Origin: CAYVUI01 sp964454745
Lineage (GTDB): Bacteria > Planctomycetota > Phycisphaerae > Sedimentisphaerales > Anaerohalosphaeraceae
Length of the DNA: 16,122 nt
Reading direction: 5' to 3'
Assembly: GCA_964454745.1 (NCBI GenBank)
Contig: CAYVUI010000105.1
Span: 1-16,122 of the forward strand
The notes under the pieces are model-generated. The model did no database searches. It worked only from the letters and a program-made list of their open reading frames with translations, and was not told where the DNA came from. Of this stretch, positions 1 through 6,563 are shown piece after piece (within the stretch, counting starts at the first letter, position 1; every line of letters begins with the position of its first letter). The position numbers and the translations under genes are program-made.

Positions 1-174
1 GTCATCCAACGCGAATCTGCGGATATCGGGAGCCTCGAGGTTGACATAGCTGTGCCGGGGAAACAGCATTTTGCATAATGTGGACTTGCCGCTTTGCCGG
101 GGACCGGTAATGGTTAATATCGGAAAAGCCCGGGCTGCGTCGATCACCTTACTTTCTAAGTCTCTGCTGATCAT
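1..174 (-). CDS. AAA+ ATPase, N-terminal part (cut by window edge)
   Basis: The first 58 codons of a leftward gene are present and the frame stays open to the window edge. A Walker A P-loop, GPRQSGKS, lies at residues 24-31, preceded by a hydrophobic beta strand (FPILTIT). The following segment reads YVNLEAPDIRRFALDD. This arrangement (P-loop about 25 residues in, then a 'Y-V-N-L-E-x-P-D-x-R' stretch) is typical of the AAA_14/DUF4143 class of ATP-binding proteins, which are widespread, often mobile and of unclear function. The start is the ATG at 172-174. No Shine-Dalgarno sequence precedes it, but a good promoter ends only about ten bases upstream, so the message may be nearly leaderless. 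The family call is an inference from a short fragment; the P-loop itself is certain. Confidence 0.8.
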   Translation of the reverse strand, partial: MISRDLESKVIDAARAFPILTITGPRQSGKSTLCKMLFPRHSYVNLEAPDIRRFALDD

Positions 175-467
175 AATATATTGATTATATCGGCAAATTG
201 GGCTAATTCAAGAAATGATTTTGAATTAGCCATACTATTGTTGCAATTTTAATATGTGGCTATATATGCCCCTTAATGTCTACTAATATTTTTCTTTTTC
301 ATAAGCTCTTTACAAATAAATACCTATGCAAATAAACTTGTAAGACATAAGCAGATATAATAGGTCAGAAGAGTTGTTTTTCGTTATGATCTATCAGATA
401 GTTATGGATAACCCCTTTCAATTTGAGGCTTTGAATTAGACAGTCTGAAATTATGTGCCCTAAGGCA
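175..467. other. AT-rich intergenic region
   Basis: No convincing gene is present in this stretch. It holds the promoter of the leftward ATPase at its left end and is bounded on the right by the terminator of the PEP-CTERM gene. A short open frame on the minus strand (365-577) runs across that terminator and into the 3' end of the PEP-CTERM gene. It has no recognisable protein features and is not called. Confidence 0.6.
184..211 (-). promoter_or_regulatory. sigma70-type promoter of the AAA+ ATPase gene
   Basis: Read on the minus strand, the -35 is TTGAAT (206-211), the spacer is 16 bp, and the -10 is a perfect TATAAT (184-189). The expected transcription start is near 176-178, only two to four bases before the ATG at 174. 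This fits the absence of a ribosome binding site. Confidence 0.6.
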
Positions 468-500
468 TAAAAAAAGCACCGATCTATTACGACCGGTGCT
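468..500 (-). terminator. rho-independent terminator of the PEP-CTERM gene
   Basis: On the minus strand a 10-bp stem forms between 491-500 and 475-484 (AGCACCGGTC with GATCGGTGCT, one G-U pair). The loop is 6 nt and a run of seven T follows. It lies about 30 bp after the stop codon of the PEP-CTERM gene, a classic intrinsic terminator layout. Confidence 0.9.
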
Positions 501-528
501 TTCATTTTCAATTCAGACTCTATCGGAA

Positions 529-1362
529 TCATTTTTTTCTGCGTAGCAGGTACAATCCGCTTAAGCCAAACAGGCACAGTGATGCCGGTTCCGGTACTGC
601 CGTGATCTGGTAACGGTCCTGACCGTTTTCAACGTATTCAGAAACAACGATTAAATTATCGTCTGTACTGCCGTAACCAATGATGCTGTCATTGGCGATC
701 CATTCATTGATGTTCGTGATTACATCAAAAGGACCTTCAGTTGTTTCCTGATATTTCGGCAATGTAAGTATGCCTTCTGTGATTTCAAGGAAGCCGGTTC
801 CTGTTCCGTATGAGGGGTCGAAAGCATTTCTCAAGTCGATCCTGCCGCCATGAAGATAAATTTCACCATGAGCAGCGCCACTTTCAGAAATTTTAAGCTG
901 AGGTGCATCGATTGTACCCCCGGTTACGTAAATATAGCCCGTTCCGTCTTTTCCCGCCGTAAGTCTTCCGCCGTCTCCAATGAACACGGAGCCGTCACTG
1001 ATGCTGAAAGTGCCCTGATAGCCAGCAGCCTTACCGACCCAAATTGACTGGTTGGTTGGGCCAACATCCAATGTACCGCCCGTCATTTCAATTTCACCAT
1101 TCGGATGCGCTGCTGACCAGCCCAGGTGAAGCAGTCTTGACAGTGCATTGGTCGATGAATCGATGATACAGCGATCCGGTCCATTTTTTCCGACGATGGT
1201 CTGCAGTGACTGGCTTGGCAGGCCTGATGCGTCTGTTCCCGTCCAGTTGGCGGTGTTTCTCCAAAGATTGTCCCCACCGTCATTGGTCCAATTGGACGCA
1301 GCGAAACCCTGAGAGACAATAAGAGACAATACAAGACATGATACCACTACAATGTTCTTCAT
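529..1362 (-). CDS. PEP-CTERM sorting domain protein with beta-repeat module
   Basis: This is a 277-residue exported surface protein. The chosen start is the ATG at 1360-1362 because GGAGG sits 8 bases upstream and a clean Sec signal peptide follows (MKNIVVVSCLVLSLIVSQG, cleavage after FAA). Extending upstream would bury the signal peptide behind about 33 residues. Residues about 25-45 carry a Trp-rich opening (NWTNDGGDNLWRNTANW). Next comes a series of Gly-rich beta repeats (for example MTGGTLDVG, VTGGTID, LHGGRIDL) resembling right-handed beta-helix or autotransporter-passenger repeats. The C-terminus is a textbook PEP-CTERM signal at 256-277: VPEP, a hydrophobic stretch, then RRKK. In known systems this tail is recognised by an exosortase, which is not in this window. 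The same repeat module starts the proteins at 2779 and 10963. Its ligand is unknown. Confidence 0.92.
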   Translation of the reverse strand: MKNIVVVSCLVLSLIVSQGFAASNWTNDGGDNLWRNTANWTGTDASGLPSQSLQTIVGKNGPDRCIIDSSTNALSRLLHLGWSAAHPNGEIEMTGGTLDVGPTNQSIWVGKAAGYQGTFSISDGSVFIGDGGRLTAGKDGTGYIYVTGGTIDAPQLKISESGAAHGEIYLHGGRIDLRNAFDPSYGTGTGFLEITEGILTLPKYQETTEGPFDVITNINEWIANDSIIGYGSTDDNLIVVSEYVENGQDRYQITAVPEPASLCLFGLSGLYLLRRKK

Positions 1363-1499
1363 CTTCTTTCCTCCAGAAATAAAATTAAAAAAACAATTTT
1401 GAGAGTCTTCAGGATTCCAACTAAACGAAAACTCGTTATTTATTGGAATTACACATATCACTGAAGCATCTCATTTTCCTTACTCCAAGTCTGAAATGG

Positions 1500-1528
1500 A
1501 TTATATCGCTTATTCAATGTCAATGCAA
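1500..1528 (-). promoter_or_regulatory. sigma70-type promoter of the PEP-CTERM gene
   Basis: On the minus strand the -35 is TTGCAT (1523-1528), the spacer is exactly 17 bp and the -10 is a perfect TATAAT (1500-1505). The -35 is also one arm of an inverted repeat, ATGCAA-N7-TTGCAT (1523-1541), which could be an operator. A competing TTGACA lies inside the spacer but is only 12 bp from the -10, too close to serve as its -35. Confidence 0.65.
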
Positions 1529-1754
1529 GTAATTTTTGCATTTTTATAAATAATTTTTCAAAACACTTACCTGGCAATTCGCTTGAGATATGCAAGGCTG
1601 GTTATCTAAATGTTTAGAAAAATGGTCCAACAGGAACGTGAATTATTTATAAGTGACTTTTATACAATGAATTATGACATTATTGCAAGTGTAATGCAAA
1701 CGGAAAGTCGACCTATGTACCCATTGTGTATTCACATTACCCTATACTTTATTG

Positions 1755-1769
1755 TGTAAATAATTTACA
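1755..1769. promoter_or_regulatory. 15-bp palindrome upstream of the prepilin promoter
   Basis: TGTAAAT-A-ATTTACA is a perfect dyad ending about 28 bp before the -35 of the rightward promoter. The position suits an activator or a repressor binding site. No regulator in the window is known to recognise it, and AT-rich DNA makes chance palindromes more likely. Confidence 0.35.
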
Positions 1770-1797
1770 AAATTACATAAATATAACAAAAATACAT

Positions 1798-1826
1798 TTG
1801 ACTCTTTTTGGTTTTTAGGGTACAAT
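1798..1826 (+). promoter_or_regulatory. sigma70-type promoter of the prepilin-like gene
   Basis: The -35 is TTGACT (1798-1803), the spacer is 17 bp and the -10 is TACAAT (1821-1826). The expected transcription start is near 1833, giving a leader of about 64 nt with a GGAGG ribosome binding site. Confidence 0.75.
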
Positions 1827-1847
1827 TAGCCAAGTAAATGAATGAAA

Positions 1848-1869
1848 TGTTTGTTTTCGGACACAAACA
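1848..1869 (+). promoter_or_regulatory. small hairpin in the 5' leader of the prepilin-like gene
   Basis: A 7-bp perfect stem (TGTTTGT with ACAAACA) encloses an 8-nt loop and lies about 20 bp before the ribosome binding site. There is no T-run after it, so it is not a terminator. It may affect message stability or may be incidental. Confidence 0.3.
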
Positions 1870-1896
1870 GAAAAAGTATTGTACTACGGAGGTATT

Positions 1897-2718
1897 ATGA
1901 AGAAGATACGAGGATTTACCCTGATCGAACTGCTGGTTGTCATTTCGATTATAGCACTTCTGATGTCGATTATGGTCCCGGCATTAAATAAAGCCAAACT
2001 CATGGCAAAAAATGTGATTTGTAAGTCCAATTTGAGGCAATGGGGCCTGGTTTTTAATATGTATGTCATGGACTATAACGGGGACATGAGCAGCGGTCTC
2101 TCAAAGACCTCTACCTCCCGGATGAAGCCCGGAGGCAAGTGGATTGACTCCATGCAGGCTTATTATTCGAACGTGAAAAACCCGGAATTTCGTTTTTGCC
2201 CCATGGCGAATAATCCGACGAGAAACCAACTGCATGAAGACAAGAATTTCAGTATTTGGGACACAGAAGCGTACAACAATTACAACAGTCCTTTTGTCTA
2301 TGATATGCAGGGCAGTTATACCTTCAATGTATGGCTCTATAACCCGATGGATGAGAACGGCGGTGAAACGGGGCTTTTCGGCAGACCGAAATGGAATTTC
2401 TGGAGAAACATCAATAAGATCAGAGACCTCAATAAAGTGCCGACTTTTGCTGACGGATGGTTCTGGGACGGCGGGCCTGATGATGGGGATATGCCAGGCG
2501 CTAAAGCAGGCGCATCAAGTGGAGAAATTGGAAGGTTCCTTATCGACCGACATAAAAACGGAATCATAAATGGTGCGTTTGCCGATGGTTCCGTTCAAAG
2601 AATGTACCTTAAAGGTTTGTGGGAATATCCCTGGCATAAGCGATATGACACCAAAAGAGACCCTGTGGCGGCAACAGGCTGGCCGGACTGGATGAAGAAT
2701 TTTCCGGAGCCTAAGTAA
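1897..2718 (+). CDS. prepilin-like protein (type II secretion/type IV pilin-like N-terminus)
   Basis: This is a 273-residue protein starting at the ATG at 1897, which has GGAGG seven bases upstream. The N-terminus is a canonical class III prepilin signal: KKIRG then FTLIELLVVISIIALL, with cleavage expected after Gly6, Phe7 at +1 and Glu11 at +5. A single hydrophobic helix follows. The rest is a soluble domain rich in Trp, Tyr and Asn. Near the C-terminus a stretch beginning His219 and ending Ala-Asp230-Gly231-Ser-Val resembles the His...Asp-Gly motif common in the many planctomycete prepilin-like proteins, although the spacing here is ten residues instead of nine. The last 40 residues are rich in Trp (LWEYPWHKRYD, GWPDWMKNF). 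It probably needs a prepilin peptidase encoded elsewhere. The next gene starts 60 bp downstream with no terminator between, so the two may be co-transcribed. The exact role is unknown. Confidence 0.9.
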   Translation: MKKIRGFTLIELLVVISIIALLMSIMVPALNKAKLMAKNVICKSNLRQWGLVFNMYVMDYNGDMSSGLSKTSTSRMKPGGKWIDSMQAYYSNVKNPEFRFCPMANNPTRNQLHEDKNFSIWDTEAYNNYNSPFVYDMQGSYTFNVWLYNPMDENGGETGLFGRPKWNFWRNINKIRDLNKVPTFADGWFWDGGPDDGDMPGAKAGASSGEIGRFLIDRHKNGIINGAFADGSVQRMYLKGLWEYPWHKRYDTKRDPVAATGWPDWMKNFPEPK

Positions 2719-2778
2719 TGTTTCAAAGGGATGAAATGGCGTAATTCTTTTTTGACTATTTATGGAGGTGTGGTAATT

Positions 2779-5223
2779 ATGAAGATTGTTCATATTTTGA
2801 TTGTTTTGATGTGTTTGTCCGGCATTTGTTTCGGCCTGAATAAGTACACGGGTACAGGCAACTGGAACGATGAGTTAAACTGGAGTGAGGGGATTCCCTT
2901 CGTAAACGGCGGCAGCACCAGCCAGGCCGGGATCGGCGACGGCGCTGAATGTACTGTTTCTGAGAGCGAACCGAATGAAGCAGTTTGCGGTTATCTTCAT
3001 GTAGGCTGGGGCGGCGAAGCAACGCTTAACATCACCGACAACGGCAAACTCACTGGCGGCAATGCATTTATTGTCGGTACATCGCCTTCCTATAATGCAA
3101 GCGGATATGTAAATATAACCGGTGGAGAGGTGACTTTCCCGAATATGTACGCCGGAAAAGGCGGAGGGGCGATCATCAATATCGGCAGCCCCGGGGGGAC
3201 TTTGAACATCACCAATAACCTGAACTTTACATGGGACGCAACCAATCACCTTCCCGGTGAAATTACCATCACAGACGGCGGGACATTTAACCTGGGCGGT
3301 ACCGTGGCAATCGGTGACGGCACCGGCGGGCAAATGATAGATATTGCCGGCGGGACGATGGTTTTTAGTGGAGACCAGATTGAACTCGTTGAGGATCTCA
3401 TACAGTCCGGAATTCTTATCGCCAGCGGCGGAAGGGCCAATGTATTGTATGACTATGATACAACCGCAGCGGGGATGACGACCGTCACTTCAAGTCCGGC
3501 GGACTATAACATCGCCTGGAACATTGATCCGATCGGTTCTGTCGATAAACTGCAGTTCTGGATTACATGGAACCCCGGTGACAATGTACAGGAAACTGAT
3601 GAACATTATGTTTATTTCAGTGATGATCCGCAGCTTGTCGAAAATGGCGATCCTTCCGTTTTGACCGTGCGTGACACGCCGAACCTGTGGACCCCTAGGC
3701 TTGAATATGGAAAAACCTATTACCTGCGTATCGACCAGGTGAACACGGCTCATCCCGACAGCCCCTGGGCAGGTCCGGTGTACCAGATTCAGACCATCGG
3801 CTACCTGCCGATTGACAATATGGAAGCCTATAACACGGGCGGAAACCTGATCACCAGTGCCTGGTCTGATGAAGGGGGCGGAACGCTTGCCCTCGATACG
3901 GATATTGTCCTGGCGGATCAGTCCATGAAGCTGGACTATGATAATACTTCCACTGGTTATTCCGAAGCGGTACTTACGCTCGATGCACTGATCAACGGCA
4001 CCGCTGATTCGCTTGACTCACTGGGGATCAGCTTCTGGGGTGACAGTCTCAACGACGTGGATGATATGTACCTGGCCGTTTGGGACCCCAACAGCGGCAA
4101 TACCGCGGTTGTTTACTTTGATGGCGATATCTCCGAGCTTACCGATGAAGTGTGGCATGAGTGGAATATCGACTACGCAGATTTGACTGCACAGGGCATT
4201 TACCTGCATGAACTGAGTAATATCGCAGTTGGATTCGGCCAAAGGGGATCGTCTACGCCAACCGGTAAGACCGGTACGGTATATATTGATAATATCTACC
4301 TTTATCCGGAACGATCCGCAATCATTCCGGCTGATGTAACCGCCAACGGGATTATTAATATGGGTGATGTAGCCCTCCTGGGCACACAATGGCTCAACAG
4401 CTTTGAGCATGTCACAGCCGTTCCTGTGGCCAGTTCGCCGATCTTGTATTATCCTTTTGATGAAACGTCAGGTTTCTATGCCATCGACCAGGCGAACATT
4501 GATAGTCTGAATTGTGATTCATATATCACCGACTTCTCCTCTTCACACTGGAAGCCGGAGGAAGGCAAGGTGAACGGCTGTCTCAAGTTTGAGGACAATT
4601 TCGGGCTTCGCATGCAATGCGACGGAGACCTGTTCAACACGCATGTAAGCACGGGGTTGACGATTAGTGTATGGTTAATGGGCGATGCGGCCTCCCAGCC
4701 TTTCAATAAGGGCTTTATCTTTGCCGGCGGACTCGGCAGCGATGTTCGGCTTGGTTTCAGGTGTCCGGACCTTGCCCAGGGCGGAGGCGAAACCGCGAAC
4801 ATGTGGAAGGTGAACAGCAATAACTATTTGCGTTCTCCCATCACGGCAAGTGACTATGAGAGCCAGTGGGTTCACTATGCAGTTACTTACAGCTATGACG
4901 GTGTGAATCCCGGCTCGATGAAGACCTACAAGAACGGTATTTTGATAGGTGAAATGGAAATTGAAGAAGAGCTTTCCGACCTGGACGAGTTTGCGATCGG
5001 GATTCGTCACAATGCCGATAATTCTGAATATGCCGGCAAGCTGGATGAATTCCGCGTATATAACGTTGAGCTTTCCCAGGCGGAGATTCTCACCCTTGCG
5101 GGTTTGAGTGAAGTGGATCAGCCATTCCTTGATCCGGTTGATGTCGATGGAGATCAAACTGTCAACGAGGTTGATCTTCTGGAAATCATGAAATCATGGC
5201 TCCTTGAGCCTGTTTTTCCGTAA
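2779..5223 (+). CDS. multidomain surface protein: beta-repeat module, FnIII-like, CBM-like, LamG, split dockerin-like
   Basis: This 814-residue exported protein starts at the ATG at 2779, with GGAGG about 12 bases upstream and a Sec signal peptide (cleavage probably after CFG, residue 19). An in-frame start 48 bp upstream would spoil the signal peptide. Domains, by eye: Trp-rich opening and Gly-rich beta repeats (about 22-240); a fibronectin-III-like domain (about 245-340); a beta-sandwich resembling a carbohydrate-binding module (about 342-515, opening with YLPIDNMEAY and ending in VYIDNIYLYPE); a dockerin-like half with a D-x-T-x-N-G loop (about 518-541); a LamG/concanavalin-like domain (about 555-775, opening ILYYPFDETSG and ending KLDEFRVYNVELS); and a second dockerin-like half (VDVDGDQTVNEVDLLEIMKSW, from 787). 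No catalytic motif was recognised. It is probably a surface adhesin or carbohydrate-binding protein. Domain boundaries are approximate. Confidence 0.88.
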   Translation: MKIVHILIVLMCLSGICFGLNKYTGTGNWNDELNWSEGIPFVNGGSTSQAGIGDGAECTVSESEPNEAVCGYLHVGWGGEATLNITDNGKLTGGNAFIVGTSPSYNASGYVNITGGEVTFPNMYAGKGGGAIINIGSPGGTLNITNNLNFTWDATNHLPGEITITDGGTFNLGGTVAIGDGTGGQMIDIAGGTMVFSGDQIELVEDLIQSGILIASGGRANVLYDYDTTAAGMTTVTSSPADYNIAWNIDPIGSVDKLQFWITWNPGDNVQETDEHYVYFSDDPQLVENGDPSVLTVRDTPNLWTPRLEYGKTYYLRIDQVNTAHPDSPWAGPVYQIQTIGYLPIDNMEAYNTGGNLITSAWSDEGGGTLALDTDIVLADQSMKLDYDNTSTGYSEAVLTLDALINGTADSLDSLGISFWGDSLNDVDDMYLAVWDPNSGNTAVVYFDGDISELTDEVWHEWNIDYADLTAQGIYLHELSNIAVGFGQRGSSTPTGKTGTVYIDNIYLYPERSAIIPADVTANGIINMGDVALLGTQWLNSFEHVTAVPVASSPILYYPFDETSGFYAIDQANIDSLNCDSYITDFSSSHWKPEEGKVNGCLKFEDNFGLRMQCDGDLFNTHVSTGLTISVWLMGDAASQPFNKGFIFAGGLGSDVRLGFRCPDLAQGGGETANMWKVNSNNYLRSPITASDYESQWVHYAVTYSYDGVNPGSMKTYKNGILIGEMEIEEELSDLDEFAIGIRHNADNSEYAGKLDEFRVYNVELSQAEILTLAGLSEVDQPFLDPVDVDGDQTVNEVDLLEIMKSWLLEPVFP

Positions 5224-5247
5224 GGGAAACCCGATAAATGCTACACC

Positions 5248-5276
5248 ATGCAGCGGTTGTAAATCGGCCGCTGCAT
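5248..5276 (+). terminator. hairpin after the multidomain surface protein gene, possible terminator
   Basis: A perfect 9-bp GC-rich stem (ATGCAGCGG with CCGCTGCAT) encloses an 11-nt loop, 24 bp after the stop codon. No real T-run follows, so intrinsic termination would be weak; it may protect the 3' end instead. Confidence 0.45.
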
Positions 5277-5285
5277 ACCTTGTAT

Positions 5286-5314
5286 TTGAATGGTGAGACA
5301 AAAGATGGTATATA
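5286..5314 (+). promoter_or_regulatory. putative promoter of the GntR/LacI-type regulator gene
   Basis: The -35 is TTGAAT (5286-5291), the spacer is 17 bp and the -10 is TATATA (5309-5314). TATACT, two bases further on, is an alternative -10. The leader would be only about 10 nt. The 8-bp palindrome GTATATAC (5308-5315) overlaps the -10 and could allow autoregulation, but it is short and AT-rich. Confidence 0.45.
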
Positions 5315-5332
5315 CTTTGTAAGAAGAAAACA

Positions 5333-6460
5333 ATGAAGAAAAGACTGGCTTATCAGGAACTCCGTGACAAACTCTACTGTCACATCCGTAAGAGAGGTTT
5401 GCAGCGAGGCGATCTTCTTCCCTCCATTTGTGCGCTGGCAAAAGAATGGAATACAAATTATGGTACGATGAAGACCGCCTACAGACTTCTTGAGAAAGAA
5501 GGAGTGATTGAATATCAAAGCCGTCGAGGAGCTGTGGTCAACCAGGACTTTGAATCGTCAGTGAAAACAGTCATGTGTTATATTCGCTGGCAGGGAGACG
5601 CATTTTGCTTTGAATTAAACAAAGGGATCAAACAGTATGCTGACGAGAACAATATTGAGCTGGTCGTGGTTGATGCCATGCATTCGGATGAGCGTTTTCT
5701 CGATACTCTCCGGCATCCGCCTGAGAACGTCCGCGGTATGATCGTACTCCCTGAATCCGAAGACCGGTACGACAAAGCGGTTCAGGCCGCTCTTTCTCGA
5801 GGTGTTCAAATTGTCTTTCTGGACAGAATCATCCCCGGGATCCATGTAAGTTCAGTTTCTTCAGATCATTTTTCTTCGGCTTATTTGGCGACAAATCATT
5901 TGCTTGAGCAGCATAATCTCCCTGTTTGTTATCTGGGACATACGGAGTTGTTAAGCTCTACGCGGTATTGGAGGCAGGGATGGCAGGCCGCCATGAACAA
6001 TCATAATTTCCATGACTATGAGCCGTACATCTTTGATCTCAGTGCTATCTGTCGGCACCTTGAAAGAAGGAAGCTCAGCCACCAGGAAATCCTGATCGAA
6101 GCGGCGGGTATGATCTTTGACAAGGTAAAATCCAGCCCGTATTCGATCTTTGCAGGTAATAATTATATTGCCCGTGCGGTTTATTTTGCCGCGGAGGAAA
6201 GAGGATTACGTATCGGCCGGGATGTTTTCGTGGCCGGAACCGGAGATGCTCCGCGATGCGATAACTTAAAAGTGCCCTTGACAAGCGTATGGCAAAATAC
6301 TCAGCAGGTAGGCTACGAGGGAGCCAGGCTGCTGCAACAGCATATCGAAGGGAAAATCAAACAGCCTGTGAATCGATTGATGCCCGTGAAACTAATCTGC
6401 AGGGAAAGTACGCTGGGGCCGACCGCCAACGAAGAAGAACAAACTCCGTCCGGCCGGTAG
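5333..6460 (+). CDS. transcriptional regulator, GntR-type winged helix fused to LacI-type sugar-binding domain
   Basis: This 375-residue cytoplasmic DNA-binding protein has no signal peptide. Residues 5-70 form a GntR-type winged helix-turn-helix: LPS (29-31), then LAKEWNTNYGTMKTAYRLLE as the recognition region, then EGVIEYQSRRGAVV as the wing. Residues about 77-355 match the periplasmic-binding-protein fold of LacI-type regulators: an opening VKTVMCYI strand, GMIVLPES, VQIVFLDRIIPG, VSSDHFSSAYLATNHLL, and near the end DVFVAGTGDAPRCDNLKVPLTSVWQNTQQVGYEGARLL. This hybrid architecture is that of AraR of Bacillus subtilis, which senses a sugar and binds TTGTACGTACAA-like operators. A TGTACGTACA palindrome lies 41 bp after this gene, just before the sulfatase operon. 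It is therefore the likely local sensor of a released mono- or oligosaccharide; which sugar is unknown. The ATG has only a weak AAGAAG ribosome binding site. Confidence 0.9.
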   Translation: MKKRLAYQELRDKLYCHIRKRGLQRGDLLPSICALAKEWNTNYGTMKTAYRLLEKEGVIEYQSRRGAVVNQDFESSVKTVMCYIRWQGDAFCFELNKGIKQYADENNIELVVVDAMHSDERFLDTLRHPPENVRGMIVLPESEDRYDKAVQAALSRGVQIVFLDRIIPGIHVSSVSSDHFSSAYLATNHLLEQHNLPVCYLGHTELLSSTRYWRQGWQAAMNNHNFHDYEPYIFDLSAICRHLERRKLSHQEILIEAAGMIFDKVKSSPYSIFAGNNYIARAVYFAAEERGLRIGRDVFVAGTGDAPRCDNLKVPLTSVWQNTQQVGYEGARLLQQHIEGKIKQPVNRLMPVKLICRESTLGPTANEEEQTPSGR

Positions 6461-6474
6461 GAATCGTCCGGCCG
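6451..6474 (+). terminator. GC-rich hairpin at the end of the regulator gene
   Basis: CGGCCGG (6451-6457) and CCGGCCG (6468-6474) can pair across a 10-nt loop that contains the stop codon. The same TCCGGCCG word also occurs as a direct repeat. There is no T-run, so its role as a terminator is doubtful; it may partly insulate the regulator from the sulfatase operon. Confidence 0.3.
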
Positions 6475-6497
6475 AACACATCATAGACTCGATATCT

Positions 6498-6513
6498 GTC
6501 TGTACGTACATAC
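6498..6513. promoter_or_regulatory. candidate operator of the sulfatase operon
   Basis: GTCTGTACGTACATAC is a 16-bp dyad with one mismatched pair around the perfect 10-bp palindrome TGTACGTACA (6501-6510). It lies about 50 bp before the first sulfatase start and just after the regulator gene. The core matches the TGTACGTACA core known for AraR, a regulator of the same GntR-LacI hybrid architecture. Assignment to the neighbouring regulator is an inference. No strong sigma70 promoter could be picked out beside it. Confidence 0.6.
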
Positions 6514-6563
6514 ACCCTCTGAAACTCGATTTTAAATTTATTACATGCTTAAGGAATATCAGG

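Larger units (their letters stand above)
1363..1896. other. divergent intergenic regulatory region
   Basis: This AT-rich, gene-free stretch lies between the leftward PEP-CTERM gene and the rightward prepilin-like gene. It holds one sigma70-type promoter for each direction. It also has a 15-bp palindrome (1755-1769), a repeated ATTGTGTA word (1723-1730 and 1751-1758), several TGCAA words, and a hairpin in the prepilin leader. The 5' leader of the PEP-CTERM message would be about 130 nt. Confidence 0.7.

Noticed and set aside
355..360. Isolated TATAAT on the plus strand as a rightward promoter
   Set aside because: No acceptable -35 at 16-18 bp, and the gene to its right is on the opposite strand, so nothing would be expressed from it.
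365..577. 70-residue open frame on the minus strand
   Set aside because: It spans a strong intrinsic terminator and the 3' end of the PEP-CTERM gene in another frame, with no domain or signal features.
2783..2829. Lipobox in the leader of the 814-residue protein (Cys17)
   Set aside because: The residue before the Cys is Ile, which does not fit the [AGS]-Cys rule; an ordinary signal peptidase I site after CFG fits better.
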